The notes: a model not told the origin generated them from the letters alone. Shown: positions 36,346-47,450, counted from the first letter of the stretch. The stretch: DNA of 64,000 nucleotides from Sinorhizobium sp. B11 (GCA_039725955.1 CP091033.1:1984001-2048000); one strand, 5' to 3'. A program made the numbers and translations.

Positions 36346-37602
36346 ATGATGATAGTCCTGACCTACCGCATCGAGACGCCCGGCAGCGTCGAAGCGATGG
36401 CGAACAAGATCGCTTCCGATCAATCGACCGGAACCTTCGTTCCGGTTCCGGGCGAGACTGAGGAATTGAAGTCGCGTGTCGCGGCCCGGGTGCTCGCCAT
36501 CCGGCCGCTGGAAGATGCAAGTCACCCGTCCTGGCCGGAAGCGCCTGACGGAGTGCGGCTCAATCGCGCCGATGCCGACATCGCTTTCCCGCTCGATGCG
36601 ATCGGCACCGACCTTTCGGCGCTGATGACGATCGCGATCGGCGGAACCTTCTCGATCAAGGGCATGACGGGCCTGCGCGTCATCGACATGAAACTTCCCG
36701 AGGCTTTCAGGGATGCCCATCCCGGGCCGCAATTCGGCATTCCCGGCAGCCGCCGCCTGACTGGCGTCGAGGGACGGCCGATCATCGGCACGATCGTCAA
36801 ACCGGCGCTCGGTCTGCGTCCACATGAGACGGCCGAGCTCGTCGGCGAACTGATCGAATCCGGCGTCGACTTCATCAAGGACGACGAGAAGCTGATGAGC
36901 CCCGCCTATTCGCCGCTGAAAGAGCGCGTGGCGGCCATCATGCCCCGCATTCTCGATCACGAGCAGAAGACCGGAAAGAAGGTCATGTATGCGTTCGGCA
37001 TCTCGCATGCCGATCCCGACGAGATGATGCGCAACCATGATCTCGTGCTCGAGGCAGGCGGCAACTGCGCCGTCGTCAACATCAATTCCATCGGCTTCGG
37101 CGGCATGAGCTTCCTGCGCAAGCGCTCCGGCCTCGTGCTGCATGCACATCGCAATGGCTGGGACGTGCTGACGCGCCATCCCGGCATCGGCCTCGACTTC
37201 AAGGTCTATCAGCAGCTCTGGCGGCTGCTTGGCGTCGACCAGTTCCAGATCAACGGCATCCGCGTGAAATATTGGGAGCCGGACGAAAGCTTCGTTGCCT
37301 CCTTCAAGGCGATCAGCACGCCGCTCTTTAGCCCCTCCGACTGCCCGCTTCCTGTCGCCGGCTCCGGCCAGTGGGGCGGCCAGGCGCCGGAGACCTATCG
37401 GCGCACCGGCCGCACCACGGATCTTCTCTATCTCTGCGGCGGCGGCATCGTCAGCCATCCGCAGGGGCCGGCCGCCGGCGTGCGCGCCGTCCAACAGGCC
37501 TGGCAGGCGGCCGTCGCCGATATTCCGCTCGACGACTATGCCAAAGATCATCCGGAACTTGCGGCATCGATCGCCAAGTTCGGCGACGGGAAGGCTGCGT
37601 AA
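36346..37602 (+). CDS. oiaX: RuBisCO-like protein, probable 3-oxo-isoapionate-4-phosphate decarboxylase
   Basis: The 418-residue form IV RuBisCO large-chain homologue keeps STGTF near the N-terminus, K152 in TIVKPALGL (equivalent to the proton-transfer K175), the carbamylated-lysine motif FIKDDE (K178, D180, E181), HAHR, and the phosphate-binding glycines in LCGGGIVSHP. The loop-6 lysine motif GKxEG is absent, so it cannot be a CO2-fixing enzyme. RuBisCO-like proteins next to a DUF1537 kinase in rhizobia have been assigned as OiaX, which decarboxylates phosphorylated 3-oxo-isoapionate to a tetrulose phosphate. The ATG at 36346 follows GAGAGGAG; an in-frame ATG at 36247 is rejected because it lies upstream of the predicted promoter elements. 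Confidence 0.85.
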   Translation: MMIVLTYRIETPGSVEAMANKIASDQSTGTFVPVPGETEELKSRVAARVLAIRPLEDASHPSWPEAPDGVRLNRADADIAFPLDAIGTDLSALMTIAIGGTFSIKGMTGLRVIDMKLPEAFRDAHPGPQFGIPGSRRLTGVEGRPIIGTIVKPALGLRPHETAELVGELIESGVDFIKDDEKLMSPAYSPLKERVAAIMPRILDHEQKTGKKVMYAFGISHADPDEMMRNHDLVLEAGGNCAVVNINSIGFGGMSFLRKRSGLVLHAHRNGWDVLTRHPGIGLDFKVYQQLWRLLGVDQFQINGIRVKYWEPDESFVASFKAISTPLFSPSDCPLPVAGSGQWGGQAPETYRRTGRTTDLLYLCGGGIVSHPQGPAAGVRAVQQAWQAAVADIPLDDYAKDHPELAASIAKFGDGKAA

Positions 37603-37604
37603 CG

Positions 37605-38939
37605 ATGCGCGACCTGCTCGTCAGTTACTACGGCGACGACTTCACCGGCTCCACCGATGTGATGGAAGCGCTCGCCAGCAACGGTATTCCGACCGTGCTC
37701 TTCCTCGGCATTCCGGATCAGGCGCTGCTCGATCGCTTCCGGGATTGCCGGGCCATCGGCATTGCCGGAACGAGCCGCAGTGAGAGCCCGGCCTGGATGC
37801 AGGAACATCTTGCACCGGCCTTCCAATGGCTGAAGGGGCTGCAGGCGAGCATCTGCCACTACAAAGTCTGCTCGACTTTCGATTCCGCGCCTGAGGTCGG
37901 CAATATCGGCAAGGCGATTGAGATCGGCAAAGACATATTCGAGCAAGAGCTCGTGCCCGTCATCGTCGGCGCGCCGCAGCTCAAGCGCTATACCGCCTTC
38001 GGCAACCTCTTTGCTGCCTATCAGGGACGTGTCTTCCGCATCGACCGGCATCCGGTCATGAGCCGCCATCCGGTTACACCGATGCATGAGGCGGATCTTG
38101 CCTTGCATCTCGGCAAGCAGACCGAGCTTGCCGTTTCGCTCGCCGACCTGACAATGCTTGCATCATCCGATGCCGATGCCAGGATCGACCAGCTGACGAA
38201 CAAGGGCTCGGGCATCCTGCTTCTCGACGTCGACTCTGGCGACAGCCAGTCTTCCGCCGGACGACAGCTGCAGCGCATCGCGGCTGCCAAGGGCGGCTTC
38301 GTCGCCGGTTCCTCCGGCATCGAATATGCACTTCTCAACGCGTGGCGCGAAAAAGGCCTGATCGGACAGAGTGTAGAATTCCCGTCGCCGGGCGAGGTGG
38401 ATCGGCTCGCCGTCGTTTCCGGCAGCGTTTCGCCGACGACGGAGCGACAGATTCGCACGGCAATATCCGACGGTTTCCATGATATTCCACTCGATCCTCT
38501 GGCACTGGTCGGCGCGAATGCCGAAGCGGTACTGGACGTCGCGGTCGCTGCGGGCCTCGCCGCTCTGAAAGCCGGCCGTAGTGTCATACTGCACACTGCA
38601 CTTGGCCCTTCGGCCGATCGCGGCGCCGATATCGATCAGCTGCCAGGCGCCCGTCATCGGCTCGGTCGCGCGCTCGGAACCATCCTGCGCCGTCTTGTCG
38701 AAACCGAAGGGCTTTCGCGGGCGGTCATCGCCGGTGGCGACACGTCGAGCCACGCGCTGAAGGAATTGCGCGTCGATGCGCTGACGACCCTGCTGCCGCT
38801 GCCGCAGACCCCTGGTTCGCCGCTCTGCACCGCCCATGGCGGCCATGGGCCGACGGACGGACTGCAGATTGCCCTGAAAGGCGGGCAGGTCGGATCCGAT
38901 GGTTACTTCGCGCAGATCCGGGACGGACGAACATCCTGA
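37605..38939 (+). CDS. oiaK: Four-carbon-acid sugar kinase family (DUF1537), probable 3-oxo-isoapionate kinase
   Basis: The 444-residue kinase has the N-terminal substrate domain signature YYGDDFTGSTDVMEAL and KVCSTFDSAPEVGNIG, and a C-terminal nucleotide domain with VSGSVSPTTERQI, VIAGGDTSSHAL and TAHGGHGPTDGLQIALKGGQ (shown in parts). The start codon lies 2 bases after the oiaX stop, so the pair is translated together. In this context it phosphorylates 3-oxo-isoapionate to provide the substrate for OiaX. Closely related kinases act on threonate or erythronate derivatives, but the RuBisCO-like partner favours the apiose role. Confidence 0.84.
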   Translation: MRDLLVSYYGDDFTGSTDVMEALASNGIPTVLFLGIPDQALLDRFRDCRAIGIAGTSRSESPAWMQEHLAPAFQWLKGLQASICHYKVCSTFDSAPEVGNIGKAIEIGKDIFEQELVPVIVGAPQLKRYTAFGNLFAAYQGRVFRIDRHPVMSRHPVTPMHEADLALHLGKQTELAVSLADLTMLASSDADARIDQLTNKGSGILLLDVDSGDSQSSAGRQLQRIAAAKGGFVAGSSGIEYALLNAWREKGLIGQSVEFPSPGEVDRLAVVSGSVSPTTERQIRTAISDGFHDIPLDPLALVGANAEAVLDVAVAAGLAALKAGRSVILHTALGPSADRGADIDQLPGARHRLGRALGTILRRLVETEGLSRAVIAGGDTSSHALKELRVDALTTLLPLPQTPGSPLCTAHGGHGPTDGLQIALKGGQVGSDGYFAQIRDGRTS

Positions 38940-38986
38940 TTATCGATCAGGTGCAATCGGCCCCTCGAATGCCAATGGAATGGTGA

Positions 38987-39018
38987 TTGACTCATCATAC
39001 CAGTTACTATACCAATCC
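38987..39018 (+). promoter_or_regulatory. apnO promoter region with the 15-base shared element and a second half site
   Basis: CTCATCATACCAGTT (38991-39005) is followed by a direct half-repeat ATACCA at 39009-39014, 12 bases from the first. A -35-like TTGACT (38987-38992) overlaps the element. Two TGGTAT half sites in tandem are what a NanR-like regulator is expected to bind. Confidence 0.6.
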
Positions 39019-39039
39019 CACATACGAAGGTGAGGAAAA

Positions 39040-40943
<1,904 letters not shown>

Positions 40944-40956
40944 GGCGGACCGACTG

Positions 40957-40990
40957 TTGCAGGGAGCGTGGGCGACCACGCTCCCTGCAA
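40957..40990 (+). terminator. Long stem-loop between binding-protein gene and the rest of the operon
   Basis: A perfect 14-bp stem (TTGCAGGGAGCGTG / CACGCTCCCTGCAA, 6-base loop) followed by CTTATTTCC. It is strong enough to end most transcripts and thereby lower expression of the downstream membrane and enzyme genes relative to the binding protein. Confidence 0.75.
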
Positions 40991-41020
40991 CTTATTTCCA
41001 TTGATTTCGAGGTTGACAGC

Positions 41021-41665
41021 ATGTTGAGGATCAGGGGCGTCCTGATTGCCGCGATCGTCGTGGCAGCTTTGCCCGGATGCAAGATCATCAAGACACCGAC
41101 TGCGGAAGAAAAAGCCGCAGCGACGGCCAAGAGCGCATTCGATCCGAATGCCAAGGTCGAGGCCATTTGGCAGCCTGAGGTCGTCCCCTACTACGAAAAG
41201 CGTGCCGGCGGGCTCAAGGACGTCGTGGCACTCGCCGCTTCAAGCCCCGATCAGGCGGGCGAAAAATATGGCAATCCGCACAAACAGGCGAGCTCTCCCT
41301 GGACCTATGCCGTCAAGTTCAGCGGCAAGGTCATTGCCGCCGATACGGCGTCACGGGCGGCGACGCTTGATGTCGATGCCGATGGCGACGGCAAGGCCGA
41401 CGCAAAAGTGCAGATCGGACCGGCCATTCGTGGCACGGCGCTGCGAGACACGCTGGATTTCGTCAATTTCAACGAGTTCAAGAACCAGATCGAATGGGCG
41501 CAGTTCGGCAAGTCCTTCAATGAGAAGGCCAACAGCGCCTTCCTATCGGCGGTTCCGCGCGACGGGCTGGTCGGCAAGATGGTGACCGTGACAGGCGCTT
41601 TCCCGTTGCCATCAGGCAGCGACCTCCCACTCGTGACCCCTTCGGCGCTGACGGTGGCACCATGA
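41021..41665 (+). CDS. DUF2291-family lipoprotein of the apiose transporter operon
   Basis: The 214-residue protein has a lipoprotein signal peptide (lipobox ALPGC, Cys20) and a periplasmic domain that contains a beta-barrel-like segment with KVIAADTASRAATLDVDADG. Proteins of this family are found beside ribose-type ABC transporters in proteobacteria, and their role is unknown. Its stop overlaps the ATPase start (ATGA). An accessory function at the membrane, for example holding the binding protein near the permease, is speculation. Confidence 0.75.
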   Translation: MLRIRGVLIAAIVVAALPGCKIIKTPTAEEKAAATAKSAFDPNAKVEAIWQPEVVPYYEKRAGGLKDVVALAASSPDQAGEKYGNPHKQASSPWTYAVKFSGKVIAADTASRAATLDVDADGDGKADAKVQIGPAIRGTALRDTLDFVNFNEFKNQIEWAQFGKSFNEKANSAFLSAVPRDGLVGKMVTVTGAFPLPSGSDLPLVTPSALTVAP

Positions 41666-43212
41666 CGGTGGCCGAGGCTCCCAAGGACGATATCATCCTG
41701 CGCCTCGACGATGTGTCGAAGGTCTATTCCGGCATCGTCGCAGTCAAGCGCGCCAATCTCGAACTGCGCCGCGGTGCCGTCAACGTGCTGGTCGGTGAAA
41801 ACGGCGCCGGCAAATCGACACTGATGAAGATTATCGCCGGCGTCGAACGGCCGACGCTCGGGAATATCATCCTTGATGGGGAAACCGTTTCCTTCGCGAG
41901 CCCCGCGGATGCGCAGGCGCACGGCATCGGCATGATCTTCCAGGAGCTCAATCTCTTCGCCAACATGTCGGTTGCCGAAAATATCTTTGCAACGCGCGAA
42001 CTGACCCGCGGCGTGCTTGGCATCGACCACAGGGAACAGGTCCGCAAAGCGAATGAATTCCTTACGCGACTCGATGCCGGGATCGATGCCGAGACCATGG
42101 TCGAGGACCTGCCGATCGGCCAGCAGCAGCTTGTCGAGATCGCCAAGGCAATGTCGCTGAATGCCCGCATCCTGATCATGGACGAGCCGACATCGGCGCT
42201 GTCGGCAGCGGAAGTCGATATCCTCTTCAAGGTGATCGGCGAACTGAAGGCGCAAGGGGTGGCGATCGTCTATATTTCGCATCGCCTGGAAGAGCTGATG
42301 CGGATCGGCGATTACATCACCGTGCTGCGCGACGGGCAGATTACCGGCCAGGCGATGGTGAGGGATATAGACACGCGCTGGATCGTACGCTCGATGATCG
42401 GTTCGGACGCCAAGGATTTCGCCAAATCCGTCGAACATGCAGTCGGCAAGGAAATGTTTCGGGCCGAGAACATCAGCCTGCCGCGCCCGACCGGCGGGCT
42501 TGCCGTCGACGATGTTTCATTGACGGTCAAAGCTGGCGAGATCCTCGGTATTTACGGCCTGATGGGCGCCGGGCGAAGCGAATTCTTCGAATGCGTCATC
42601 GGCCGCCATGCGCATTCGACCGGCAAGATCTTCATCGACGGCAAGGAAGTGCGCGCTCGGGACACCACGCGACGCATCCGCCGGGGTCTCGCGCTCATTC
42701 CCGAGGACCGGCAGCGTGAGGGCCTGGTGCAGGTTCTCTCCATCGCTTCCAACCTGACGCTAGCGAGCCTCGGCCGGTTCACCCGTCTCTTCCATATCAA
42801 TGCCAAGGCGGAGAAGAACGCCATCGCGGAGGCGATCCGCGATCTCTCCATCAAAGCACCGAACCCGGACTTCGAGGTGACCTCCATGTCCGGCGGCAAC
42901 CAGCAGAAAGTGGTCATCGGCAAGGCGCTGATGACCAATCCGAAGGTCCTTTTGATGGACGAACCGAGCCGCGGCATCGATGTCGGCGCCAAGGCGGATG
43001 TCTTCCGCACGATGCGTCGGCTTGCTGCCAACGGTCTCGCCATCCTGTTTTCAACCTCCGACCTCGAAGAGGTCATGGCGCTCTCCGATCGCATCGCAGT
43101 GCTCAGCAACGGCCATCTCATCGCCGTCTTCGACCGCGCGCAGGCAACAGAAGAAGCCATTATCGCGGCCTCCGCCAAGGGGCACGAACATCAAGGGAAA
43201 CTCGCGTCATGA
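41662..43212 (+). CDS. Sugar ABC ATP-binding protein (apiose transporter)
   Basis: The 516-residue two-domain CUT2 ATPase has GENGAGKST and ILIMDEPTSALS in domain 1, and GLMGAGRSEF, MSGGNQQKVVIGKA and VLLMDEPSRGIDVG in domain 2. It overlaps the DUF2291 gene and the permease gene by 4 bases each, so translation of the four transporter components is coupled. It energises import of the sugar bound by the 40002-40943 protein. Confidence 0.9.
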   Translation: MTVAEAPKDDIILRLDDVSKVYSGIVAVKRANLELRRGAVNVLVGENGAGKSTLMKIIAGVERPTLGNIILDGETVSFASPADAQAHGIGMIFQELNLFANMSVAENIFATRELTRGVLGIDHREQVRKANEFLTRLDAGIDAETMVEDLPIGQQQLVEIAKAMSLNARILIMDEPTSALSAAEVDILFKVIGELKAQGVAIVYISHRLEELMRIGDYITVLRDGQITGQAMVRDIDTRWIVRSMIGSDAKDFAKSVEHAVGKEMFRAENISLPRPTGGLAVDDVSLTVKAGEILGIYGLMGAGRSEFFECVIGRHAHSTGKIFIDGKEVRARDTTRRIRRGLALIPEDRQREGLVQVLSIASNLTLASLGRFTRLFHINAKAEKNAIAEAIRDLSIKAPNPDFEVTSMSGGNQQKVVIGKALMTNPKVLLMDEPSRGIDVGAKADVFRTMRRLAANGLAILFSTSDLEEVMALSDRIAVLSNGHLIAVFDRAQATEEAIIAASAKGHEHQGKLAS

Positions 43213-44273
43213 CGGCGGCTACCGCATCCAATTCCGCGCCGAAGGGCGCGAACGGCTCCTTCCTGCTGACGCTGATGAAGCTTCGAACCTTCATCGCGCT
43301 CTTTGCCGTCATCATCTTCTTCTCGATCTTCGCGCCGAACTTCACCTCGACCGCAAACATGATCCTGATGTCGAAGCATGTGGCGCTGAATGCTTTCCTG
43401 GCGATGGGCATGACCTTCGTCATCATCACCGGTGGCATCGACCTCTCGGTCGGCTCGATCGTCGGCCTCTGCGGCATGGTCGCCGGCGGGCTGATCCTTT
43501 ATGGCATCGAACTGCCGATCGGCTATACGGTCTATTTCAACCTCGCCGAGATTGTGCTGATCACGCTGGCGATCGGTCTCTTCATCGGCCTGATCAATGG
43601 CTTGCTGATTACCAAGCTCAACGTCGCGCCCTTCATCGCCACACTCGGCACGCTCTATGTCGCCCGCGGCCTGGCGCTGCTTTCCTCCGACGGCCAGACC
43701 TTCCCGAACCTCGTCGGCCGACCGGAATATGCGACGACCGGTTTCGATTTCTTCGGTGCCGGCCGCATTCTCGGCCTGCCGGTCTCGATCTGGATCCTGA
43801 TCGTGCTGGCGCTTCTTGCGGCCTACGTGGCGCGCTCGACGCCGATCGGGCGACATATCTTTGCTGTCGGCGGAAATGAGCGCGCCGCGCGCATGTCGGG
43901 TATCCGCGTCGATCTGGTGAAAATCTTCGTCTATATGTTCTCCGGTCTTTGCGCAGCGATCGTCGGCATCGTCATCTCCTCGGAGCTGATGGCCGCACAT
44001 CCAGCCACAGGCGAGAGCTTCGAACTCAACGCGATTGCCGCGGCCGTTCTTGGCGGCACCTCGATGTCGGGCGGACGCGGCACGATCGGCGGCACGATCA
44101 TCGGTGCCTTCGTGATCGGCATTCTCTCCGACGGTCTGGTCATGATGGGGGTTTCCTCCTTCTGGCAGATGGTCATCAAGGGTCTGGTGATCATCATCGC
44201 CGTCGTCGTCGATCAGGCGCAGCGTCGGCTGCAGCAGCGCGTGACCCTCATGCAGATGGCAAAGGCAGGTTGA
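43209..44273 (+). CDS. Sugar ABC permease (apiose transporter)
   Basis: The 354-residue RbsC-family permease has about ten hydrophobic segments, the GGIDLSVGSIVGLCGMVAGG helix motif, AVGGNERAARMSGIRVD cytoplasmic loop and GGTSMSGGRGTIGGTIIGAF. It starts at ATGA within the ATPase stop and ends one base before apsD. A single permease gene implies a homodimeric channel. Confidence 0.9.
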   Translation: MTAATASNSAPKGANGSFLLTLMKLRTFIALFAVIIFFSIFAPNFTSTANMILMSKHVALNAFLAMGMTFVIITGGIDLSVGSIVGLCGMVAGGLILYGIELPIGYTVYFNLAEIVLITLAIGLFIGLINGLLITKLNVAPFIATLGTLYVARGLALLSSDGQTFPNLVGRPEYATTGFDFFGAGRILGLPVSIWILIVLALLAAYVARSTPIGRHIFAVGGNERAARMSGIRVDLVKIFVYMFSGLCAAIVGIVISSELMAAHPATGESFELNAIAAAVLGGTSMSGGRGTIGGTIIGAFVIGILSDGLVMMGVSSFWQMVIKGLVIIIAVVVDQAQRRLQQRVTLMQMAKAG

Positions 44274-44274
44274 A

Positions 44275-45309
44275 ATGGCTGACTTGAAAGGTGCTTTGAT
44301 CGGTTGCGGCTTCTTTGCGATCAACCAGATGCACGCGTGGAAGGATGTCGACGGCGCCTCGATCGTGGCGATCTGCGACCGCGATCCCGAGCGCCTGAAA
44401 ATTGTCGGCGAACAGTTCGGCATCAACAGGCGCTACACGGATGCCGCGGCCATGTTTGCCGATGGCGGCTTCGATTTCGTCGACATCGCCACCACGGTCC
44501 AAAGCCACCGGGCACTGGTGGAGATGGCGGCGAGCCACAAGATCCCCGCCATCTGCCAGAAGCCCTTCGCCAAGACGCTTGTCGACGCCAAGGCGATGGT
44601 CGAGGCTTGCCGAAGTGCCGGCATCCCGCTGATGGTGCATGAGAATTTCCGCTGGCAAACGCCGATCCAGGCCGTCCGCCGGCTGCTCGACCACAAGGCG
44701 ATCGGCACGCCCTTCTGGGGCCGTTTCTCCTTCCGCTCAGGGTATGACGTCTTTTCCGGACAGCCTTACCTCGCCGAAGGCGAACGTTTCATCATCGAGG
44801 ATCTCGGCATCCACACGCTCGATATCGCCCGCTTCATCCTTGGCGACGTGAAGACGCTGACGGCGCGCGCAAAACGCGTCAATCCCAGGATCAAGGGCGA
44901 GGATGTGGCAACGATCCTGCTCGACCACGAAAGTGGGGCGACCTCTATCGTCGACGTCAGCTACGCGACGAAGCTTGCCGCCGAGCCTTTCCCGGAAACG
45001 CTGATCGAGCTCGACGGCACCGATGGCACGATCCGCCTTTCGTCCGGCTATCGGCTCGAGGTCACGAATGCTGCCGGCACGGTCGTTTCCGATGCGTCGC
45101 CGCAGCTTCTCTCCTGGGCATCGCGACCCTGGCACAATATTCAGGAAAGCGTCTACGCCATCCAGAAACACTGGGTCGACCGGCTGAAGAACGGCGGCGA
45201 GCCGGCAACCTCGGGTGCCGACAATCTCAAGACATTCGCCCTTGTCGAAGCGGCCTATGACAGTGCCGCATCGGGAAAGACGATCGACGTGGGGGCCATG
45301 CTGAAATGA
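44275..45309 (+). CDS. apsD: Gfo/Idh/MocA-family dehydrogenase, probable D-apiose dehydrogenase
   Basis: The 344-residue protein has an N-terminal NAD-binding Rossmann fold (GALIGCGFFAINQMHAW) with the catalytic lysine in CQKPFAKT (the family's EKP motif, here QKP), and a C-terminal Gfo/Idh sheet domain (VHENFRWQTP, then EDLGIHTLDIARFIL with a catalytic-site histidine). It is expected to oxidise D-apiose to D-apionolactone. Its stop overlaps the apnL start, and it directly follows the transporter, fitting the first step after uptake. Confidence 0.84.
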   Translation: MADLKGALIGCGFFAINQMHAWKDVDGASIVAICDRDPERLKIVGEQFGINRRYTDAAAMFADGGFDFVDIATTVQSHRALVEMAASHKIPAICQKPFAKTLVDAKAMVEACRSAGIPLMVHENFRWQTPIQAVRRLLDHKAIGTPFWGRFSFRSGYDVFSGQPYLAEGERFIIEDLGIHTLDIARFILGDVKTLTARAKRVNPRIKGEDVATILLDHESGATSIVDVSYATKLAAEPFPETLIELDGTDGTIRLSSGYRLEVTNAAGTVVSDASPQLLSWASRPWHNIQESVYAIQKHWVDRLKNGGEPATSGADNLKTFALVEAAYDSAASGKTIDVGAMLK

Positions 45310-47165
45310 TGACGGACGCCTTTGCCCTCTACGGCACGCATGAGGCCGAAGAGCATCCGGTCCGCCTGGCTGCCGGGCGCCTCTCGGTCGATCTTGCCAA
45401 GGGCAATCTGCGGACGATCCGCTATGACGGCGTAGAAGTATTGCGTGCCGTCTCCTATCTAGTGCGTGACCGCGACTGGGGGACCTATAGTCCGACAATC
45501 GACAATCTCTGGGTCGAGCAGGGCAAGGATAGCTTTTCCGTCCGTTATGTCGCCCATTGCAAGGGACCGGAAGACACAAGGCTTGCCATTTCGGTGCATA
45601 TTGCAGCCACCGAGCGGGAGCTGATCTTCGAGGCGGGAGCCCTTTCGCCAACCGGTTTCGAGACCAATCGCTGCGGCTTCTGCATCCTGCACCCGATCGT
45701 CGGCATTGCCGGGAGCCCGGCCAAGGTCGAGCATGTCGACGGCAACGTGAACGAGACGCGCTTTCCTGATCAGATCGAACCCTGGCAACCTTTCAAGGAT
45801 ATGCGGGCGATTACGCATCAGGTGTTGCCGGGTATTTCGGCCGAATGTCGGATGGAAGGCGATACGTTCGAGATGGAGGATCAGCGCAACTGGTCCGACG
45901 CTTCCTACAAGACCTATGTGCGCCCGCTGGCGCTGCCCTGGCCGTATCAGATCGCCGCACATGAACCGGTGCGGCAGAGGATCGTCCTTTCCATCCGCGA
46001 TACCAGAAGCGGGCAAGTGGCGGCCCTCGGCTCGACCGCTGATGACATCCGGCTCGAACCGGGTGAGAGCAGCGGCACCATGCCGGCGATCGGCCTGCTC
46101 GTCACGCCCGATGAAGCGAAAGCGACGCTTGAAGCCCGCAATCTGCTTTCCGAGATCGCTCCGCAAGAACTGCTGTTCCACTTCGACCCGAGTGCCGGCC
46201 ACGGGATGCCGGCTCTAATGGATTTCGCTGCCGTCGCCGCTATCAACGGCGGCAGATCGACGCTGGAAATCGCCTTGCCCTGCAAGCAGGCGCCAGCCAT
46301 CGAGGCGGCAGAGATCGCACGGCAGATGCAGGATGCAGGCTTCCACGCGGACGCCATCCTGATCTCGCCTGCCGTTGATCGGCAGTCGACGCCTCCGGGC
46401 AGCAAATGGCCCGAATGCCCGCCACTCGAGGAGGTTTATGCTGCGGCCCACGAAGCCTTTGCCGGCAATCGCATCGGCGGCGGCATGCTGAGCTACTTCA
46501 CCGAACTCAACCGCAAACGGGTGCCGGCAGACCGCCTCGATTTCGTCAGCCACTGCACAAATCCCATCGTCCATGCCGCCGATGATCTGAGTGTCATGCA
46601 GACGCTGGAGGCGCTGCCCTTCATTATCGGCTCGGTGCGCGCCATCTATGGCGACAAACCCTACCGGATCGGCCCCTCGACCATTCCCATGCGGCAGAAC
46701 CCCTATGGCAGCCGCACAATGGACAATCCCTCCGGCAGACGCATTCCGATGGCAAACCGCGATCCGCGTCATAATGGTCGCTTCGCGGAGGCGTTTGCGC
46801 TCGGTTATGCCATCCGGATACTTGATGCCAATATCGAATGCCTGACGCTCGCGGCACTCACGGGTCCTTTCGGCCTCATTGCCGGCAAGGCAGAGCCAAC
46901 GGACGAAGGCGGCAATCGGCCGCTCTTCAAAGTCGTCAAGCTACTGTCGAGCCTTGCCGGCTCGCCATGGAGCAGCTGCATTTCTTCGCGCCCCTCGGAA
47001 CTCCTGGCTTTCGTTTCCCGGCAATCGTCAGCTGCGACGCTGCACATCGTCAACCTGACCGCGGAAGAGCAAAGCATCGATATCAGTGCTTTCGGGCCAG
47101 CCTCGCAAGGCACGAGCATGGCACTGGCGCCTTTTGGTACGGCGTCGATCAGACTTGCCGTTTAG
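45306..47165 (+). CDS. apnL: Probable D-apionate lactonase
   Basis: The 619-residue cytoplasmic protein has an N-terminal beta-rich domain (about 1-250) and a C-terminal region consistent with a TIM barrel (about 270-540), followed by a small beta domain. This is the size and layout of ApnL lactonases that open D-apionolactone to D-apionate. It follows apsD with an ATGA overlap, supporting consecutive reactions. It has no signal peptide. No close family outside the apiose pathway is known to me, so the assignment depends on length, context and remembered similarity. Confidence 0.78.
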   Translation: MMTDAFALYGTHEAEEHPVRLAAGRLSVDLAKGNLRTIRYDGVEVLRAVSYLVRDRDWGTYSPTIDNLWVEQGKDSFSVRYVAHCKGPEDTRLAISVHIAATERELIFEAGALSPTGFETNRCGFCILHPIVGIAGSPAKVEHVDGNVNETRFPDQIEPWQPFKDMRAITHQVLPGISAECRMEGDTFEMEDQRNWSDASYKTYVRPLALPWPYQIAAHEPVRQRIVLSIRDTRSGQVAALGSTADDIRLEPGESSGTMPAIGLLVTPDEAKATLEARNLLSEIAPQELLFHFDPSAGHGMPALMDFAAVAAINGGRSTLEIALPCKQAPAIEAAEIARQMQDAGFHADAILISPAVDRQSTPPGSKWPECPPLEEVYAAAHEAFAGNRIGGGMLSYFTELNRKRVPADRLDFVSHCTNPIVHAADDLSVMQTLEALPFIIGSVRAIYGDKPYRIGPSTIPMRQNPYGSRTMDNPSGRRIPMANRDPRHNGRFAEAFALGYAIRILDANIECLTLAALTGPFGLIAGKAEPTDEGGNRPLFKVVKLLSSLAGSPWSSCISSRPSELLAFVSRQSSAATLHIVNLTAEEQSIDISAFGPASQGTSMALAPFGTASIRLAV

Positions 47166-47189
47166 GATTTTCAGGCCCATCGCGCAGAC

Positions 47190-47345
47190 CTTTGGGCATC
47201 AGTATGGGTGCCGTGGATATTCCATGCGACTGGAAAAGCGAGACGACGATGAAGGGCGTTGCGAGGTGGCTCCTCGCCCCAGGTTCTGGCATATCCCGAA
47301 GCGCGCAGGCGTACTTCTGTCGGAAACAGCTCAGGGTGGGCAACC
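47190..47345 (-). pseudogene. Remnant of the C-terminal end of an MFS transporter
   Basis: On the minus strand 47335-47279 encodes PELFPTEVRLRASGYARTW, a typical major-facilitator loop with its arginine motif. In another frame 47274-47197 continues with RSHLATPFIVVSLFQSHGIS, resembling the next transmembrane helix of sugar-porter-like MFS proteins. A frameshift separates them, and neither the rest of the protein nor a stop-delimited gene is present. The remainder of the 285-base gap 47166-47450 holds only the hairpin at 47410-47442. Confidence 0.6.
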
Positions 47346-47409
47346 GATCGAGGCGCCCACCTGCATTGACGATTGTCGACATTATCTACTCGTGAGATCA
47401 ATTGTGATC

Positions 47410-47442
47410 GCGAGGCGGAGAATTCCTCCGCTGCCGCCTCGC
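47410..47442 (-). terminator. Hairpin downstream of the aldehyde dehydrogenase gene
   Basis: A perfect 9-bp stem (GCGAGGCGG / CCGCCTCGC, 15-base loop that can itself fold) lies 8 bases beyond the stop codon at 47451. Likely the end of the minus-strand GntR-aldehyde dehydrogenase transcript. Confidence 0.6.
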
Positions 47443-47450
47443 GCTGTCCG

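Noticed and set aside
36346..37602. True CO2-fixing RuBisCO large subunit, or methionine-salvage enolase
   Set aside because: The loop-6 lysine motif is missing and no small subunit or phosphoribulokinase is nearby. The DUF1537 kinase, oxidoisomerase and lactonase partners do not fit methionine salvage.
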